Shown here: one piece after another, positions 24,137 through 32,131 of the stretch
Numbering within the stretch: the stretch's first letter is position 1
Layout: each line of letters starts with the position of its first letter
Assembly: GCA_016298065.1 (NCBI GenBank)
Contig: JAEDDN010000007.1
Location: 18,845 to 82,844 of the forward strand
Direction of reading: 5' to 3'
Length of the DNA stretch: 64,000 nt
Source of the DNA: Oscillospiraceae bacterium
Lineage (GTDB): Bacteria > Bacillota > Clostridia > Oscillospirales > Ruminococcaceae
Position numbers and translations under genes: made by a program
Notes under the pieces: model-generated
What the model saw: only the letters and a program-made list of their open reading frames with translations
Database searches by the model: none
Told to the model about the DNA's origin: nothing

Positions 24137-24397
24137 TTACTTGCCCTCGCTTTCCGAAAAACTATCTATAAATTCTGCTACCTGTTCTGCCGTTAAGGCG
24201 CCGTTTTTAACGGCATTTTTTATTTTATCCGACATAAGTGCAGGCTTAGTAACACTGTTATTTTTCCACGCCGTATATATTGCGACGGCGGTTGTAATTA
24301 AAAGTGTTATGCTTTCATAGGTTACGCTGTCACTAAAAGGCAAAGGATTTTTACCAAGTGAAGTGAGTATCTGATTTACCATTGCTATTATAAGCAA
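24137..24397 (-). CDS. Phage holin, SPP1-like family
   Basis: The 86-residue protein has two hydrophobic segments (about residues 1-13 and 26-42) and the segment FSDSVTYESITLLITTAVAI followed by YTAWKNNSVTKPA, which matches the SPP1/XhlB holin group. It would form membrane lesions that let the adjacent amidase reach the wall. It ends 1 nt before the amidase start. The C-terminus is acidic and soluble. Confidence 0.85.
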   Translation of the reverse strand: MLIIAMVNQILTSLGKNPLPFSDSVTYESITLLITTAVAIYTAWKNNSVTKPALMSDKIKNAVKNGALTAEQVAEFIDSFSESEGK

Positions 24398-24435
24398 AAT
24401 ACATCTTGCTATGGTTTCTTTTGTTACGTTCGTTT

Positions 24436-24681
24436 TTAGTCCTCCTTTGCTTTTTCCAAGTCTTTTATCCTGTGATTAGCTACCCTTATAGCCTCGTCCA
24501 TCACAGCGTTATGCCTTTCAATTAAATATACTCTCTCGATAAGTGAGTTGTGCTTGTCCTGCTTTTTTTCAAGCTGTTCTATGCGGTAGTTTGTAAGGCG
24601 TGAGTTAACTGCTATACCTGCAAAGGTACCTATTGCGCTTCCGAGCAAAGTTATAAGCGATACTACAATTTCGGTATTCAT
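24436..24681 (-). CDS. XhlA-like small membrane protein of a phage lysis module
   Basis: The protein (81 aa) has one N-terminal membrane helix (about residues 5-26) followed by a coiled-coil tail with RIEQLEKKQDKHNSLIERVY. This is the layout of XhlA-type proteins, which act with the holin in host lysis. It overlaps the preceding gene by 1 nt and lies 38 nt before the holin. Confidence 0.75.
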   Translation of the reverse strand: MNTEIVVSLITLLGSAIGTFAGIAVNSRLTNYRIEQLEKKQDKHNSLIERVYLIERHNAVMDEAIRVANHRIKDLEKAKED

Positions 24682-24887
24682 TATATTTCGGTTACTTCCT
24701 CTTCGTAGGGCGGTATATCATATTCCTCATAATTTTCTATATCAAAACCGTCTGCACTCACGCAAATAACACAGCCGAACTCCTCGCCTGTTGATATGCG
24801 TCTAATCCCCTTAATATCTTCGGGATAGGTACTCGAATGTATCTCCGCCATAATTCCGTTATTTCTTATCGTCACGCTAATGTCCAC
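24681..24887 (-). CDS. Small acidic protein of the phage-derived module
   Basis: The 68-residue protein is acidic at its C-terminus (ENYEEYDIPPYEEEVTEI) and has no recognisable motif beyond a possible beta-strand-rich N-terminal half. It overlaps both neighbours (15 nt with the leucine-rich gene, 1 nt with the XhlA-like gene), which supports it as a real gene of the module. Similar small proteins sit between tail and lysis genes in Firmicute phages, without known function. Confidence 0.6.
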   Translation of the reverse strand: MDISVTIRNNGIMAEIHSSTYPEDIKGIRRISTGEEFGCVICVSADGFDIENYEEYDIPPYEEEVTEI

Positions 24888-25750
24888 CCTTTCTGCGTTG
24901 CTATAGCTTTTTCTGCATCTGTTAATTTTGCTATATTGCTTGCGCCTATAGTTAATGTACGACTTGCTCCCGCCGATGAGTTGTCAATAAGTGCATTTAG
25001 TGCACTTAAAAGACTTTCTCTTGTCAGCGGTGATGGTACTGTGCCACCAGCTTGGTAAGTAAAATCAATCGACAAAGGTATAGTGCCCTCAAATGTAATA
25101 TTTTTAAGAGCACTGCAGTAAGAAAACACACTGCCTAAATTTGTAGCATTAGTTAGGTTTATCGATGCTATAGTTTCTATGCTCCGCGCTTGGAAAAACA
25201 TAGCTTGAAAGTTTGTTCCACTTGATGTATTAAGAGCTGGTAAAGTTTTCGCACCACTTCCACGAAACATAGAGCTAAAGTTAGTGCCACTACTTAAATC
25301 AAGTTGCGGTATAGTTGTATTTTTAGCACCATAAAACATAGACGAAAAGTTTGTTCCATTTGAAGTGTTAATCGCAGGTATTTCAGACAAACTGCTGCAT
25401 TGATAAAACATAGACGAAAAGTTTGTTCCATTTGAAGTGTTAATCGCAGGTATTTCAGACAAACTGCTGCATTGATAAAACATAGCTGAAAAATCAGTAC
25501 CGTTTGCGGTATCCGAATATTTAAGCTTTGCTACTAAATCATTTCTGTTGTTATAATAGCTAAAGTATCGCCAATCAGTCCAAGCAGGGTTAATATCGCT
25601 ACTTCCTGCTGGTATTTCACTTATTTTGTCGGGAATATCGCTCAACGTCTCGGCAGAAGTCGAGCCCTTTGCTACAAGTGCCGTATTTGTATCGGTGAGT
25701 ATATCCTGCAAATCGCTTGCTATTAAGGTAAGGTCGGTTGCTACGCTCAT
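24872..25750 (-). CDS. Phage baseplate-associated protein with BspA-type surface repeats
   Basis: The 292-residue protein has an N-terminal 50 residues typical of tail-fibre attachment (TDLTLIASDLQDIL, then TLSDIPDKI), and then about six 22-24-residue repeats of the pattern NGTNFSSMFYQCSSLSEIPAI, cut here to its core NGTNFSSMF and LSEIPAI. These are BspA/DUF285-like surface repeats that bind partner proteins. Two of them are encoded by an exact 72-bp tandem duplication. The C-terminal 75 residues differ. It probably mediates binding to the target cell. The start overlaps the BppU stop. Confidence 0.8.
   Translation of the reverse strand: MSVATDLTLIASDLQDILTDTNTALVAKGSTSAETLSDIPDKISEIPAGSSDINPAWTDWRYFSYYNNRNDLVAKLKYSDTANGTDFSAMFYQCSSLSEIPAINTSNGTNFSSMFYQCSSLSEIPAINTSNGTNFSSMFYGAKNTTIPQLDLSSGTNFSSMFRGSGAKTLPALNTSSGTNFQAMFFQARSIETIASINLTNATNLGSVFSYCSALKNITFEGTIPLSIDFTYQAGGTVPSPLTRESLLSALNALIDNSSAGASRTLTIGASNIAKLTDAEKAIATQKGWTLA
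25331..25485 (-). repeat. Exact 72-bp tandem duplication
   Basis: The 72 bp at 25331-25402 are repeated exactly at 25403-25474 and continue for about 11 bp into the next unit. The unit is 24 codons, so copy number can change without a frameshift. Confidence 0.93.
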
Positions 25751-26748
25751 TACGCATTACCTCCTATAATAGTGTTTATCGCCGATATAGCCGTACTTAC
25801 ATCGCCAATTAGGTCGTAAACGCACTTTGCGGACGGGTACTGCGCATCGGTAGAGTTTGCAGATAATGATGTTACCTTATTTGAGGTATCTTCCTTACCC
25901 GATATATCCTGAACTACCAATCCGCAGTCAATACTGGCACCGCTTGAAAGCGTAAGGAAAAGGCGACCGCTATTATTTATCATTGCACGCACAATGCTTA
26001 CTCCGTCTACACCTGTAGCGTTGATACCGCTATCTGCATACGCACTTGTCGTAGTATCCCATATATCCCAGTTGCCGTTATTATTTATTTGCGGTGGGTG
26101 GGCGGTAACTTGAGCCGACTGCGCCACTTGTGAAGCTAAGCCTTGCGCCGAAAGCTGTGCGTTTACAGCCCTCGTTGCCGCATTTTGTGCATTATCAGCG
26201 TAAGTACTAACATTACTTTCCGAAGCGCTTGCCTGCAAGGCGGAAGCCTCAGCGGCATTTTTATATTCCAAAGCTTCGTCTATACAAGCCCTCGAATCAG
26301 CAATAAGCTGTTCGGAAATATCCTTTAAATCATCGACTTTCTTTAAGGCGTTTATAAAAGCCGAAAATTCGTCGGTACTTTCGTACCTTCGCTCGTCTCT
26401 TAAAGTGTGCTGGATATCAAGCAAAAACTCTGCCGAGGTGAGTAACGCTCCGTCGTTATAAAGCTCTATTTCACATCTGGCTTTTCCTTCTGCAGATAGC
26501 ATATTATCCGTAAGCTCGACCTCTATAATACTGTCAGATATATCTACATCGTTATATACATACGTTCCGTCAGGCTTTATACAGGTTATTCTTGCGGTGG
26601 TGTTTTCAGGGATTTCAAACACGTCGCTGTCGTCAACAAGCTTTATGTTTACAAATCTTGTGTGTATGTCTCCCTTTTTTACTTCAACAAGCTTTGGCGT
26701 ATTACTGTCGGTAATGCCAAGCGTTATATTTTTTGTAGTCTGTAACAA
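25750..26748 (-). CDS. BppU-like baseplate upper protein
   Basis: The protein (332 aa from TTG) has the BppU N-terminal domain of Firmicute siphophages: LGITDSNTPKLVEVKKGDIH, then FVNIKLVDDSDVFEIPEN, and the CEIELY and LDIQ strands (residues 1-115). A helical Ala-rich stalk follows (about 145-215), then a beta-rich tip. The protein would hold receptor-binding proteins on a phage baseplate. It is first in the six-gene module. Its ribosome binding site lies in the 3' arm of a hairpin at 26754-26785. Confidence 0.85.
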   Translation of the reverse strand: MLQTTKNITLGITDSNTPKLVEVKKGDIHTRFVNIKLVDDSDVFEIPENTTARITCIKPDGTYVYNDVDISDSIIEVELTDNMLSAEGKARCEIELYNDGALLTSAEFLLDIQHTLRDERRYESTDEFSAFINALKKVDDLKDISEQLIADSRACIDEALEYKNAAEASALQASASESNVSTYADNAQNAATRAVNAQLSAQGLASQVAQSAQVTAHPPQINNNGNWDIWDTTTSAYADSGINATGVDGVSIVRAMINNSGRLFLTLSSGASIDCGLVVQDISGKEDTSNKVTSLSANSTDAQYPSAKCVYDLIGDVSTAISAINTIIGGNA

Positions 26749-26753
26749 AATAA

Positions 26754-26785
26754 AAAACTCCTTTCATATATCCGAAAGGAGTTTT
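26754..26785 (-). promoter_or_regulatory. Hairpin hiding the BppU ribosome binding site
   Basis: In transcript order AAAACTCCTTTC pairs over 12 bp with GAAAGGAGTTTT, whose AAAGGAG is the ribosome binding site of the TTG start. TTATTTTG follows, so the same stem could work as an intrinsic terminator. Either way, expression of the module looks conditional. Confidence 0.75.
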
Positions 26786-26811
26786 AAAAAGTTGCATATA
26801 TCAGTGCAACT
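26786..26811 (-). terminator. Terminator of the XpaC-TelA cassette
   Basis: AGTTGCA and TGCAACT pair around an 8-nt loop and are followed by TTTTT on the minus strand, directly before the BppU hairpin. Confidence 0.78.
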
Positions 26812-26830
26812 ATTTTTATTATTGTATTTT

Positions 26831-27202
26831 TTATTTTCTGCCGTTATGCCTTGTCGCCGAGCGTATAAGCCCGAAGATAATCCTTATTATTAAAACGGCA
26901 ATAATTATTATAAAAATTATAAAGCCTATGCCAAACGAAGCAAGCCTTCCTAAGAAAGATGCTAACCCGTAAGATATATTACTGCGTGAGTTATCACGCT
27001 CGTTTTGTACGGTCACGCTATTTTGGTGATAACCTGACGAAGCATTACCCTCTTCCAAAGAGGTCGCTTCTTCTGTATATGAAGCAGAGCTTTGCTTTGA
27101 AGTGGTGGTTTTACCTTCATCGCCGTGTAACATAGCGCTTAAAGCAACAGCAAGTATAATTAACAAAATGGTAATTACTACTGCTAATTTGCGGTTTCTC
27201 AT
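26831..27202 (-). CDS. Small two-helix membrane protein of unknown function
   Basis: The protein (123 aa) has a hydrophobic N-terminal helix at about residues 8-24, a Ser/Thr/Glu-rich extracellular linker (about 28-75) and a strongly hydrophobic second helix (about 90-112, FIIFIIIIAVLIIRIIFG) followed by a basic end. This predicts two membrane passes with an exposed loop. It is the last gene of the XpaC-TelA cassette, 29 nt after TelA. I do not recognise a family. Confidence 0.65.
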   Translation of the reverse strand: MRNRKLAVVITILLIILAVALSAMLHGDEGKTTTSKQSSASYTEEATSLEEGNASSGYHQNSVTVQNERDNSRSNISYGLASFLGRLASFGIGFIIFIIIIAVLIIRIIFGLIRSATRHNGRK

Positions 27203-27231
27203 TTGTGCCTCCTTAAAAAATCACACTTTCA

Positions 27232-28389
27232 TCAGGTGTGAATTTCAAGCAACTTTTGCTTGATTTCACCCTCAATTTTGCCCAATTCCTCTTCGGCAGA
27301 ACGACGTTTTTGTCTGCCCTCGTCCTGAATTTTAATAACCTCGTCAAGCGTTTCTATAAGCATTCTGTTGGTGTGTTGTAAGGTTTCTATCTCTACAACG
27401 CCTCTTTCGCTTTCCTTAGCCGCCTCAATGGTAGACAGTTTTAAGGTTTCGGCGTTTTTCTTTAAAAGCTCGTTTGTCATATTTGTCACGTTGCGCTGAG
27501 CTTCAATAGCCTGAGCCGAATGTTCTATGCCGAGCGATAAGGCAATCTGACTTTTCCAAAGCGGAATTGTGTTTGTTATTGTTGACTGGATTTTTTCCGC
27601 CATCAGCGTATCGGTATTTTGTACCAGGCGTATCTGCGGTGCCATTTGTATGCTTATCATTCTTGTAAGCTCGAGGTCATGTATCTTTTTCTCAAAGCGG
27701 TCGCAGAAGGAAGCCATATCGTTTGCCTTTTGCGAATCCTCGGGAAGTCCCGAAGCCTTAGCTTTTTCGACAAGCTCGGGAAGCACTTGCTCACGCACCT
27801 CGTTAAGCTTTCTTTTGCCCGCTAAGATATACATACTTATCTCTTTAAAGTTTACTAAGTTTTTCTCATAAAGCTGATCTAAAAACGCAACGTCCTTTAA
27901 AAGCTGTACCTGATGATCCTCTAATACCGTGCAGATTTTATTTACGTTAACCTCTGCTTCGTTATACTTTGTTTTCATTGTAGCGAGCTTATTTGCAGAT
28001 CTCTTAAAAAAACCTCTTGAGCTTTTTTTGCTGTCTGCATTAAGTCCGTTTAGCTCGTTTACAAGGCTTGTGAGCATTCCACCGACCTCGCCCAAATCCT
28101 TTGTGCGAACATTATTAAGCGCAGTCTCGGAAAATTGCGACAGCCTTTTTTGTGCTGCAGAGCCATACTCTAAAATCACAGTGCTGTTTGTAATGTCAAT
28201 TTGTTTTGCAAATTCTTTAACTTCCGCCAATTCTTCGGGAGTTAAGCTGTCCTCGTTTAATTTAACTACGGGAATGTCCTTATCGTTTTGCTCATTTGTT
28301 CCCTTTGCCTCTCCCGACGGCTGTTCGTCATAGGGAGTTAGGGTAAGCTTTGGTATTTCCATGTTTAAGTTTTTGTTTTGCTGATCCAT
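27232..28389 (-). CDS. TelA family protein (toxic anion resistance)
   Basis: The protein (385 aa) matches PF05816: a central part with SQFSETALNNVRTKDLGEVG near residue 85, then FKEISMYILAGKRKL near residue 175, and long helices over the rest. The family takes its name from tellurite resistance plasmids and is often found with XpaC; it is linked to envelope stress and resistance to antimicrobials, but its mechanism is not known. It lies 31 nt after xpaC. A real TelA function against tellurite is not implied. Confidence 0.9.
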   Translation of the reverse strand: MDQQNKNLNMEIPKLTLTPYDEQPSGEAKGTNEQNDKDIPVVKLNEDSLTPEELAEVKEFAKQIDITNSTVILEYGSAAQKRLSQFSETALNNVRTKDLGEVGGMLTSLVNELNGLNADSKKSSRGFFKRSANKLATMKTKYNEAEVNVNKICTVLEDHQVQLLKDVAFLDQLYEKNLVNFKEISMYILAGKRKLNEVREQVLPELVEKAKASGLPEDSQKANDMASFCDRFEKKIHDLELTRMISIQMAPQIRLVQNTDTLMAEKIQSTITNTIPLWKSQIALSLGIEHSAQAIEAQRNVTNMTNELLKKNAETLKLSTIEAAKESERGVVEIETLQHTNRMLIETLDEVIKIQDEGRQKRRSAEEELGKIEGEIKQKLLEIHT

Positions 28390-28420
28390 TACCGTTACCT
28401 CGCTTTTTTAAAAATTAAGT

Positions 28421-29101
28421 TTAATTTATCTGACCTTCATCTGTTAAGCCCTGTTGAGCCATAAGCTGTTGCATAACCACTATATCGCTTGAAATGTCAA
28501 GCGCAGTTTCCTCAAAAAGTGCGTCAAGCTGTTTTTCAAAAGCGATTTTCATATTGTCGAGCATATCTTCTATTTCTCTCATAGAACCCGTAATATTTTC
28601 ACCTGCCGCCGACTGTTTTTCCATAACCGCATAAGTTTCGGTAAGCTTTTTAAAATTTGGCATATAGTAGCTTATAAACTTATGAAGTCCCGGTGCAGAG
28701 GAAGGTTTTTTTGCTATATAATCGAATATATTATTGCTGACCATACATAGATGTGTAACCTTATGTTTTACAACGCTGTTTTTTATATTAAGATTTGTCT
28801 GACGTATTAAGTTTATAGTACCCCTGCCCTCTAAAATAAGCTTGTCGGCGCTGTCGTCACGATAAGAAACTTTAATTTCCTGCTTCGCTTTTTTCTTTTT
28901 TTCAAAGCTCACGATTAAAGAGTCTAAAATTATATATACTATTAAGCTTAAAGCGCTTACTGCTATTACGCTCCAAAAATTAAACCTAAAAAGCACACCC
29001 CAAATAAGCCATACCACTCCTATAGCATAAATCGGCACGGCGCTTTTTTTATTCTTTTGTTTGTTTTGAGCTTCGTTTACAATATTAGAATTATTATCCA
29101 T
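28421..29101 (-). CDS. xpaC: XpaC family protein (5-bromo-4-chloroindolyl phosphate hydrolysis family)
   Basis: The protein (226 aa from ATG at 29101) has two close hydrophobic helices near residues 22-60, then a cytoplasmic helical domain with ILEGRGTINLIRQ and the conserved ISYYMPNFKKLTETYAVME, which marks PF10112. The ATG at 29101 with GTAAGG upstream is preferred over one 54 bp earlier that lacks a ribosome site. The phosphatase label comes from early Bacillus work and is doubtful. It leads the xpaC-telA-membrane protein cassette. Confidence 0.83.
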   Translation of the reverse strand: MDNNSNIVNEAQNKQKNKKSAVPIYAIGVVWLIWGVLFRFNFWSVIAVSALSLIVYIILDSLIVSFEKKKKAKQEIKVSYRDDSADKLILEGRGTINLIRQTNLNIKNSVVKHKVTHLCMVSNNIFDYIAKKPSSAPGLHKFISYYMPNFKKLTETYAVMEKQSAAGENITGSMREIEDMLDNMKIAFEKQLDALFEETALDISSDIVVMQQLMAQQGLTDEGQIN

Positions 29102-29294
29102 AGCAAACCTTACTTTCCGACATATAAAGTTATCAGACTGTTTTAAATATATCATAATATATTTTCATTCGCATTAAAATATATTTTTAGGCGAATTTAC
29201 AATCTAATAATAATTGTTTACAAGCTATAAATAATTTATAATACACATTACATTCTATCTGTTTTTATAAAAAATGACACAAGAAAATTAAAAT

Positions 29295-29723
29295 TTATTT
29301 TAAATTTGAATTTTTTCTGTACTGCATATAGCTTTCCAAAATAATCGTTGCCGCAACCTCGTCAATTACGTCCTTGCGCTTTTGACCTCTGACATTGGTT
29401 TGGTTTAGATATACGCTCGCCTGCATTGTGGTTTGTCTTTCGTCCCACATATCAACCGGCAAAGGAATAAGTGCCTTTAGCGCTTTTGCAAACTTTTGAC
29501 AAAGCTCGGCTCTTGAGCCTAAGGTACCGTCCATATTCTTAGGCAGCCCTACAACCACCATATCCACGCAAAGCTCTTTTGTCGCCGCATAAGCGACCTT
29601 TTTTACGCACTCTTCAAAGTCCTTTTCCTTTATAACGCCTACCGGAGAAGCGAGAAATTCAGTCCTGTCGCATACTGCAAGCCCTGTGCGTGCTTCGCCG
29701 AAATCAACCGCCATTATTTTCAT
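29295..29723 (-). CDS. ruvX: Putative pre-16S rRNA nuclease / Holliday junction resolvase YqgF
   Basis: The 142-residue protein has the RNase H-like fold with Asp7 in MAVDFGEARTG, VVGLPKNMDG near residue 56 and DERQTT near residue 97. E. coli YqgF helps process the 5' end of 16S rRNA; a resolvase role was inferred from structure. It follows pyrD by 32 nt on the same strand and may be the last gene of the pyrKD transcript. Confidence 0.93.
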   Translation of the reverse strand: MKIMAVDFGEARTGLAVCDRTEFLASPVGVIKEKDFEECVKKVAYAATKELCVDMVVVGLPKNMDGTLGSRAELCQKFAKALKALIPLPVDMWDERQTTMQASVYLNQTNVRGQKRKDVIDEVAATIILESYMQYRKNSNLK

Positions 29724-29755
29724 TTTATCTTATCCTATTCCTTTTATAATTAGCT

Positions 29756-30667
29756 TTACCAAGGCTTTACCATACCCGTAAGGTCGCTTGCCTTTTTAAT
29801 GTTATTGTCGTCAAGATACTTATTAAGCCCCTCTATAGCCTTTATCGGCGCATAAGGGTCGCTAAAAAGTGCGGCTCCCATCTGTACTGCGCTGGCGCCT
29901 GCCATCATCATCTCGACAACGTCCTTATATGTAGATACGCCTCCCATACCTACAACAGGAATTTTTACTGCGTTTGCGACCTGCCATACCATTCTTACGG
30001 CAATCGGGAAAACCGCAGGTCCGCTTAAACCGCCGACATTATTTTTAAGTATCGGGCGTGCCGATTTTATATCTATTCTCATACCGAGAACGGTATTTAT
30101 TAAACTTACTGCGTCTGCGCCTGCGTCCTCTACAGCCTTTGCTATATCGGTAATAGAGGTGACGTTTGGCGAAAGCTTTACCATAAGCGGTTTTGAAGTA
30201 TGGCGTTTAACGCTCTTTGTAATTCCTGCCGCCGCTTCACAGCTTGTCCCGAAAGCAGCACCGCCTTGTTTTACATTAGGGCAGGAAATGTTTAGCTCTA
30301 TCATATCGGCGTCGGTTTCCTCTAACTTTTCGGCAATTTCAATGCAGTCCTCAACCGTATGGCCTGCTACGTTTACTATTACCGTTATGTCCTGACTCGA
30401 TAAATACGGTAGCTCATTTTTAATAACATAATCTATACCTGCGTTTTGAAGCCCTACCGAATTTAACATTCCGCTCGGAGTTTCCGCAACTCTCGGCGGA
30501 AGATTTCCGTTTTGTGCTTTCAGGGTAGTGCCCTTACAGGAAATGCCCCCTAAGCGTGAAAGCTCATAAAGACACTCGTATTCACGTCCGAAGCCGTAAG
30601 CTCCCGAAGCCGGGATTATCGGATTTTTAAATTCTACACCGGCAACCTTTACTCTTAAATCTGCCAT
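29756..30667 (-). CDS. pyrD: Dihydroorotate dehydrogenase B, catalytic subunit
   Basis: The protein (303 aa) is the FMN-binding TIM-barrel subunit of the NAD-linked (class 1B) enzyme, oxidising dihydroorotate to orotate in pyrimidine synthesis. Visible are PSGMLNSVGLQN near residue 64, NISCPNVKQGG near 127 with the catalytic cysteine characteristic of class 1, and the phosphate-binding GMGGVST near 240. It works as a 2:2 complex with PyrK, encoded 17 nt upstream. Confidence 0.96.
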   Translation of the reverse strand: MADLRVKVAGVEFKNPIIPASGAYGFGREYECLYELSRLGGISCKGTTLKAQNGNLPPRVAETPSGMLNSVGLQNAGIDYVIKNELPYLSSQDITVIVNVAGHTVEDCIEIAEKLEETDADMIELNISCPNVKQGGAAFGTSCEAAAGITKSVKRHTSKPLMVKLSPNVTSITDIAKAVEDAGADAVSLINTVLGMRIDIKSARPILKNNVGGLSGPAVFPIAVRMVWQVANAVKIPVVGMGGVSTYKDVVEMMMAGASAVQMGAALFSDPYAPIKAIEGLNKYLDDNNIKKASDLTGMVKPW

Positions 30668-30684
30668 ATATATTCTCCTTAAAG

Positions 30685-31455
30685 TTAGTCTAAGATAATG
30701 TCCTTTGCGTTAAAAACAGGACCGTCTTTACAAACGTGAGCTAAATATTCCTCGCCGTTTTTAACTGTTTTGCAGGCGCATACAAGGCACGCTCCTACTC
30801 CGCAACCCATTCTTTCCTCCAGCGACACCTCGCAGGGAATGTTATATTGTTGAGCTAATTTTATTACTCCCTTTAGCATCGCACCCGGTCCACAGGCAAA
30901 AATCATATCTGCGCTTTCTTTGTTTAAACGCTCTTCGAGTGCAGTGGTAACAAAGCCGTGAATACCTGCGCTTCCGTCATCGGTACAAAGCATTACCTCT
31001 GCCCCGTTTTTTTCAAAGTCGTCTGATAATATAACGGCACTACTTGACCTAAAGCCTATTATAGCGGTGGCATTTTTGCCGTAGCTTTTTGCGGTTTCGA
31101 GCATAGGCGGAACGCCTATACCTCCGCCGACAACTATGATTTTTTTGTCACTGCCAAGCTCGCTAAAGCCCTTACCCAAAGGTCCCATTATATCGAGTGT
31201 ATCGCCCTTATTAAGCTTTGAAAGCACTTCGGTGCCCTCGCCCCTTACTTCAAACACTATTCTTAAAGTGCCTTTATTTTTATCTATTTCGCAAATTGAA
31301 ACCGGACGTCTTAACATAAAGCCCTCAACCTTTATATGTACAAACTGTCCCTTTTGAGCTAAGTCTGCCATATCCTTTGCATCAATCACAAAGTCATAAA
31401 TCGTATCTGTAAGTTTTATTTTGCTTATGATTTTATATTCACCCTGAGTGTACAT
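30685..31455 (-). CDS. pyrK: Dihydroorotate dehydrogenase B, electron transfer subunit
   Basis: The protein (256 aa) transfers electrons from PyrD to NAD+ via FAD and a [2Fe-2S] cluster. An FAD motif RPVSICEID is near residue 50, GGGIGVPPM near 110 binds NAD, and the cluster cysteines appear in MGCGVGACLVCACKT and in HVCKDGPVF near the end. It starts ~78 nt after the structured leader element at 31534-31628, so the leader may control pyrKD expression. There is no PyrR-type anti-terminator that I can recognise. Confidence 0.95.
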   Translation of the reverse strand: MYTQGEYKIISKIKLTDTIYDFVIDAKDMADLAQKGQFVHIKVEGFMLRRPVSICEIDKNKGTLRIVFEVRGEGTEVLSKLNKGDTLDIMGPLGKGFSELGSDKKIIVVGGGIGVPPMLETAKSYGKNATAIIGFRSSSAVILSDDFEKNGAEVMLCTDDGSAGIHGFVTTALEERLNKESADMIFACGPGAMLKGVIKLAQQYNIPCEVSLEERMGCGVGACLVCACKTVKNGEEYLAHVCKDGPVFNAKDIILD

Positions 31456-31533
31456 ACTATTACTCCTTAAATAAATATTGTATCGCTTCGATAGGTTTGG
31501 CGTTTAGCCACAGCCGTGTCTATCACGGCGGAT

Positions 31534-31628
31534 TTATAAGTTAAAATGTTCTTAGTTAAAATCCGTAAGGATTTTTAAAGCGCAAGCTTGTCGGCACCAC
31601 AGGTGCAGACTAAACTAAGGTTATTATA
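31534..31628 (-). ncRNA. Structured leader RNA, copy B
   Basis: This 95-bp element differs from copy A (1263-1356) at about five positions, all in hairpin loops or joining segments: UUAU to UUAC, UUU to UGU, one A/U in the joint, and the stem-1 junction. The closing stem is one pair longer here (CTTAGTT with AACTAAG). It follows TATAAT and leads into pyrK. A further hairpin, CCGTG with CACGG at about 31514-31528, lies between it and pyrK. Function unknown. Confidence 0.6.
31623..31628 (-). promoter_or_regulatory. -10 box of leader RNA copy B
   Basis: TATAAT on the minus strand, followed by AACCTTAGT exactly as in copy A. The -35 region is poor, so an activator or extended -10 contact may be needed. 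Confidence 0.55.
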
Positions 31629-31670
31629 ACATAAACTCCTCAAAAAATATAGTACTGCACATATAAAATA

Positions 31671-31702
31671 AACAAAGCGACGGCTTTTGCCGTCGCTTTG
31701 TT
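31671..31702 (-). terminator. Terminator after the P-loop gene
   Basis: AACAAAGCGACGGC, a 4-nt loop and its complement form a 14-bp stem, followed by TTTATTTTAT on the minus strand. Confidence 0.88.
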
Positions 31703-31723
31703 AGCATAAATTATGTAAAAATA

Positions 31724-32131
31724 TTAGTCTAAATATTTATCCATTTCTTTAGGCAGATTTGAACGGTCTGTAGAAACGGTAAAGGTTACGTTTACTTCGT
31801 CCTTTACAAGCTCGTTAATTCTGTCGAGTAAAGCTGCAAGAGCGTTTAAATCTCTGTCGCCTATTCTCAAAATACCGTCTACAAAAATATCCTTTATATC
31901 GTAGTTGCCTGCAAGCACACCTGAAACAAAGCCGTAAAATTCGTCATAGCTTTTAATGCCGTAAGCGTCAGCGTGGATAAGTCTTGCCTGCGGTACGATA
32001 GAAAATTGTAAGCTCATAGCCTTTTCTATGCAGATAACGTTACCTTCTGTAGTTTTTGCTGCTTCGTTAACCCTGTCGATTAGTATTTTTGTTTTTCCTG
32101 AACCTTTAGTGCCAACTATTAGTTTTATCAT
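31724..32131 (-). CDS. Small P-loop protein of unknown function
   Basis: The protein (135 aa) starts with a Walker A motif, GTKGSGKTKILI at residues 7-18, and has a hydrophobic strand ending in aspartate, DIFVDGILRI near residue 81, that could be Walker B. No other domain follows, so it is a minimal nucleotide-binding fold. It is transcribed after pgi with a 65-nt gap holding a hairpin (32163-32180) and has a good GGAGG site. Function is not known; ATP binding is likely. Confidence 0.75.
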   Translation of the reverse strand: MIKLIVGTKGSGKTKILIDRVNEAAKTTEGNVICIEKAMSLQFSIVPQARLIHADAYGIKSYDEFYGFVSGVLAGNYDIKDIFVDGILRIGDRDLNALAALLDRINELVKDEVNVTFTVSTDRSNLPKEMDKYLD

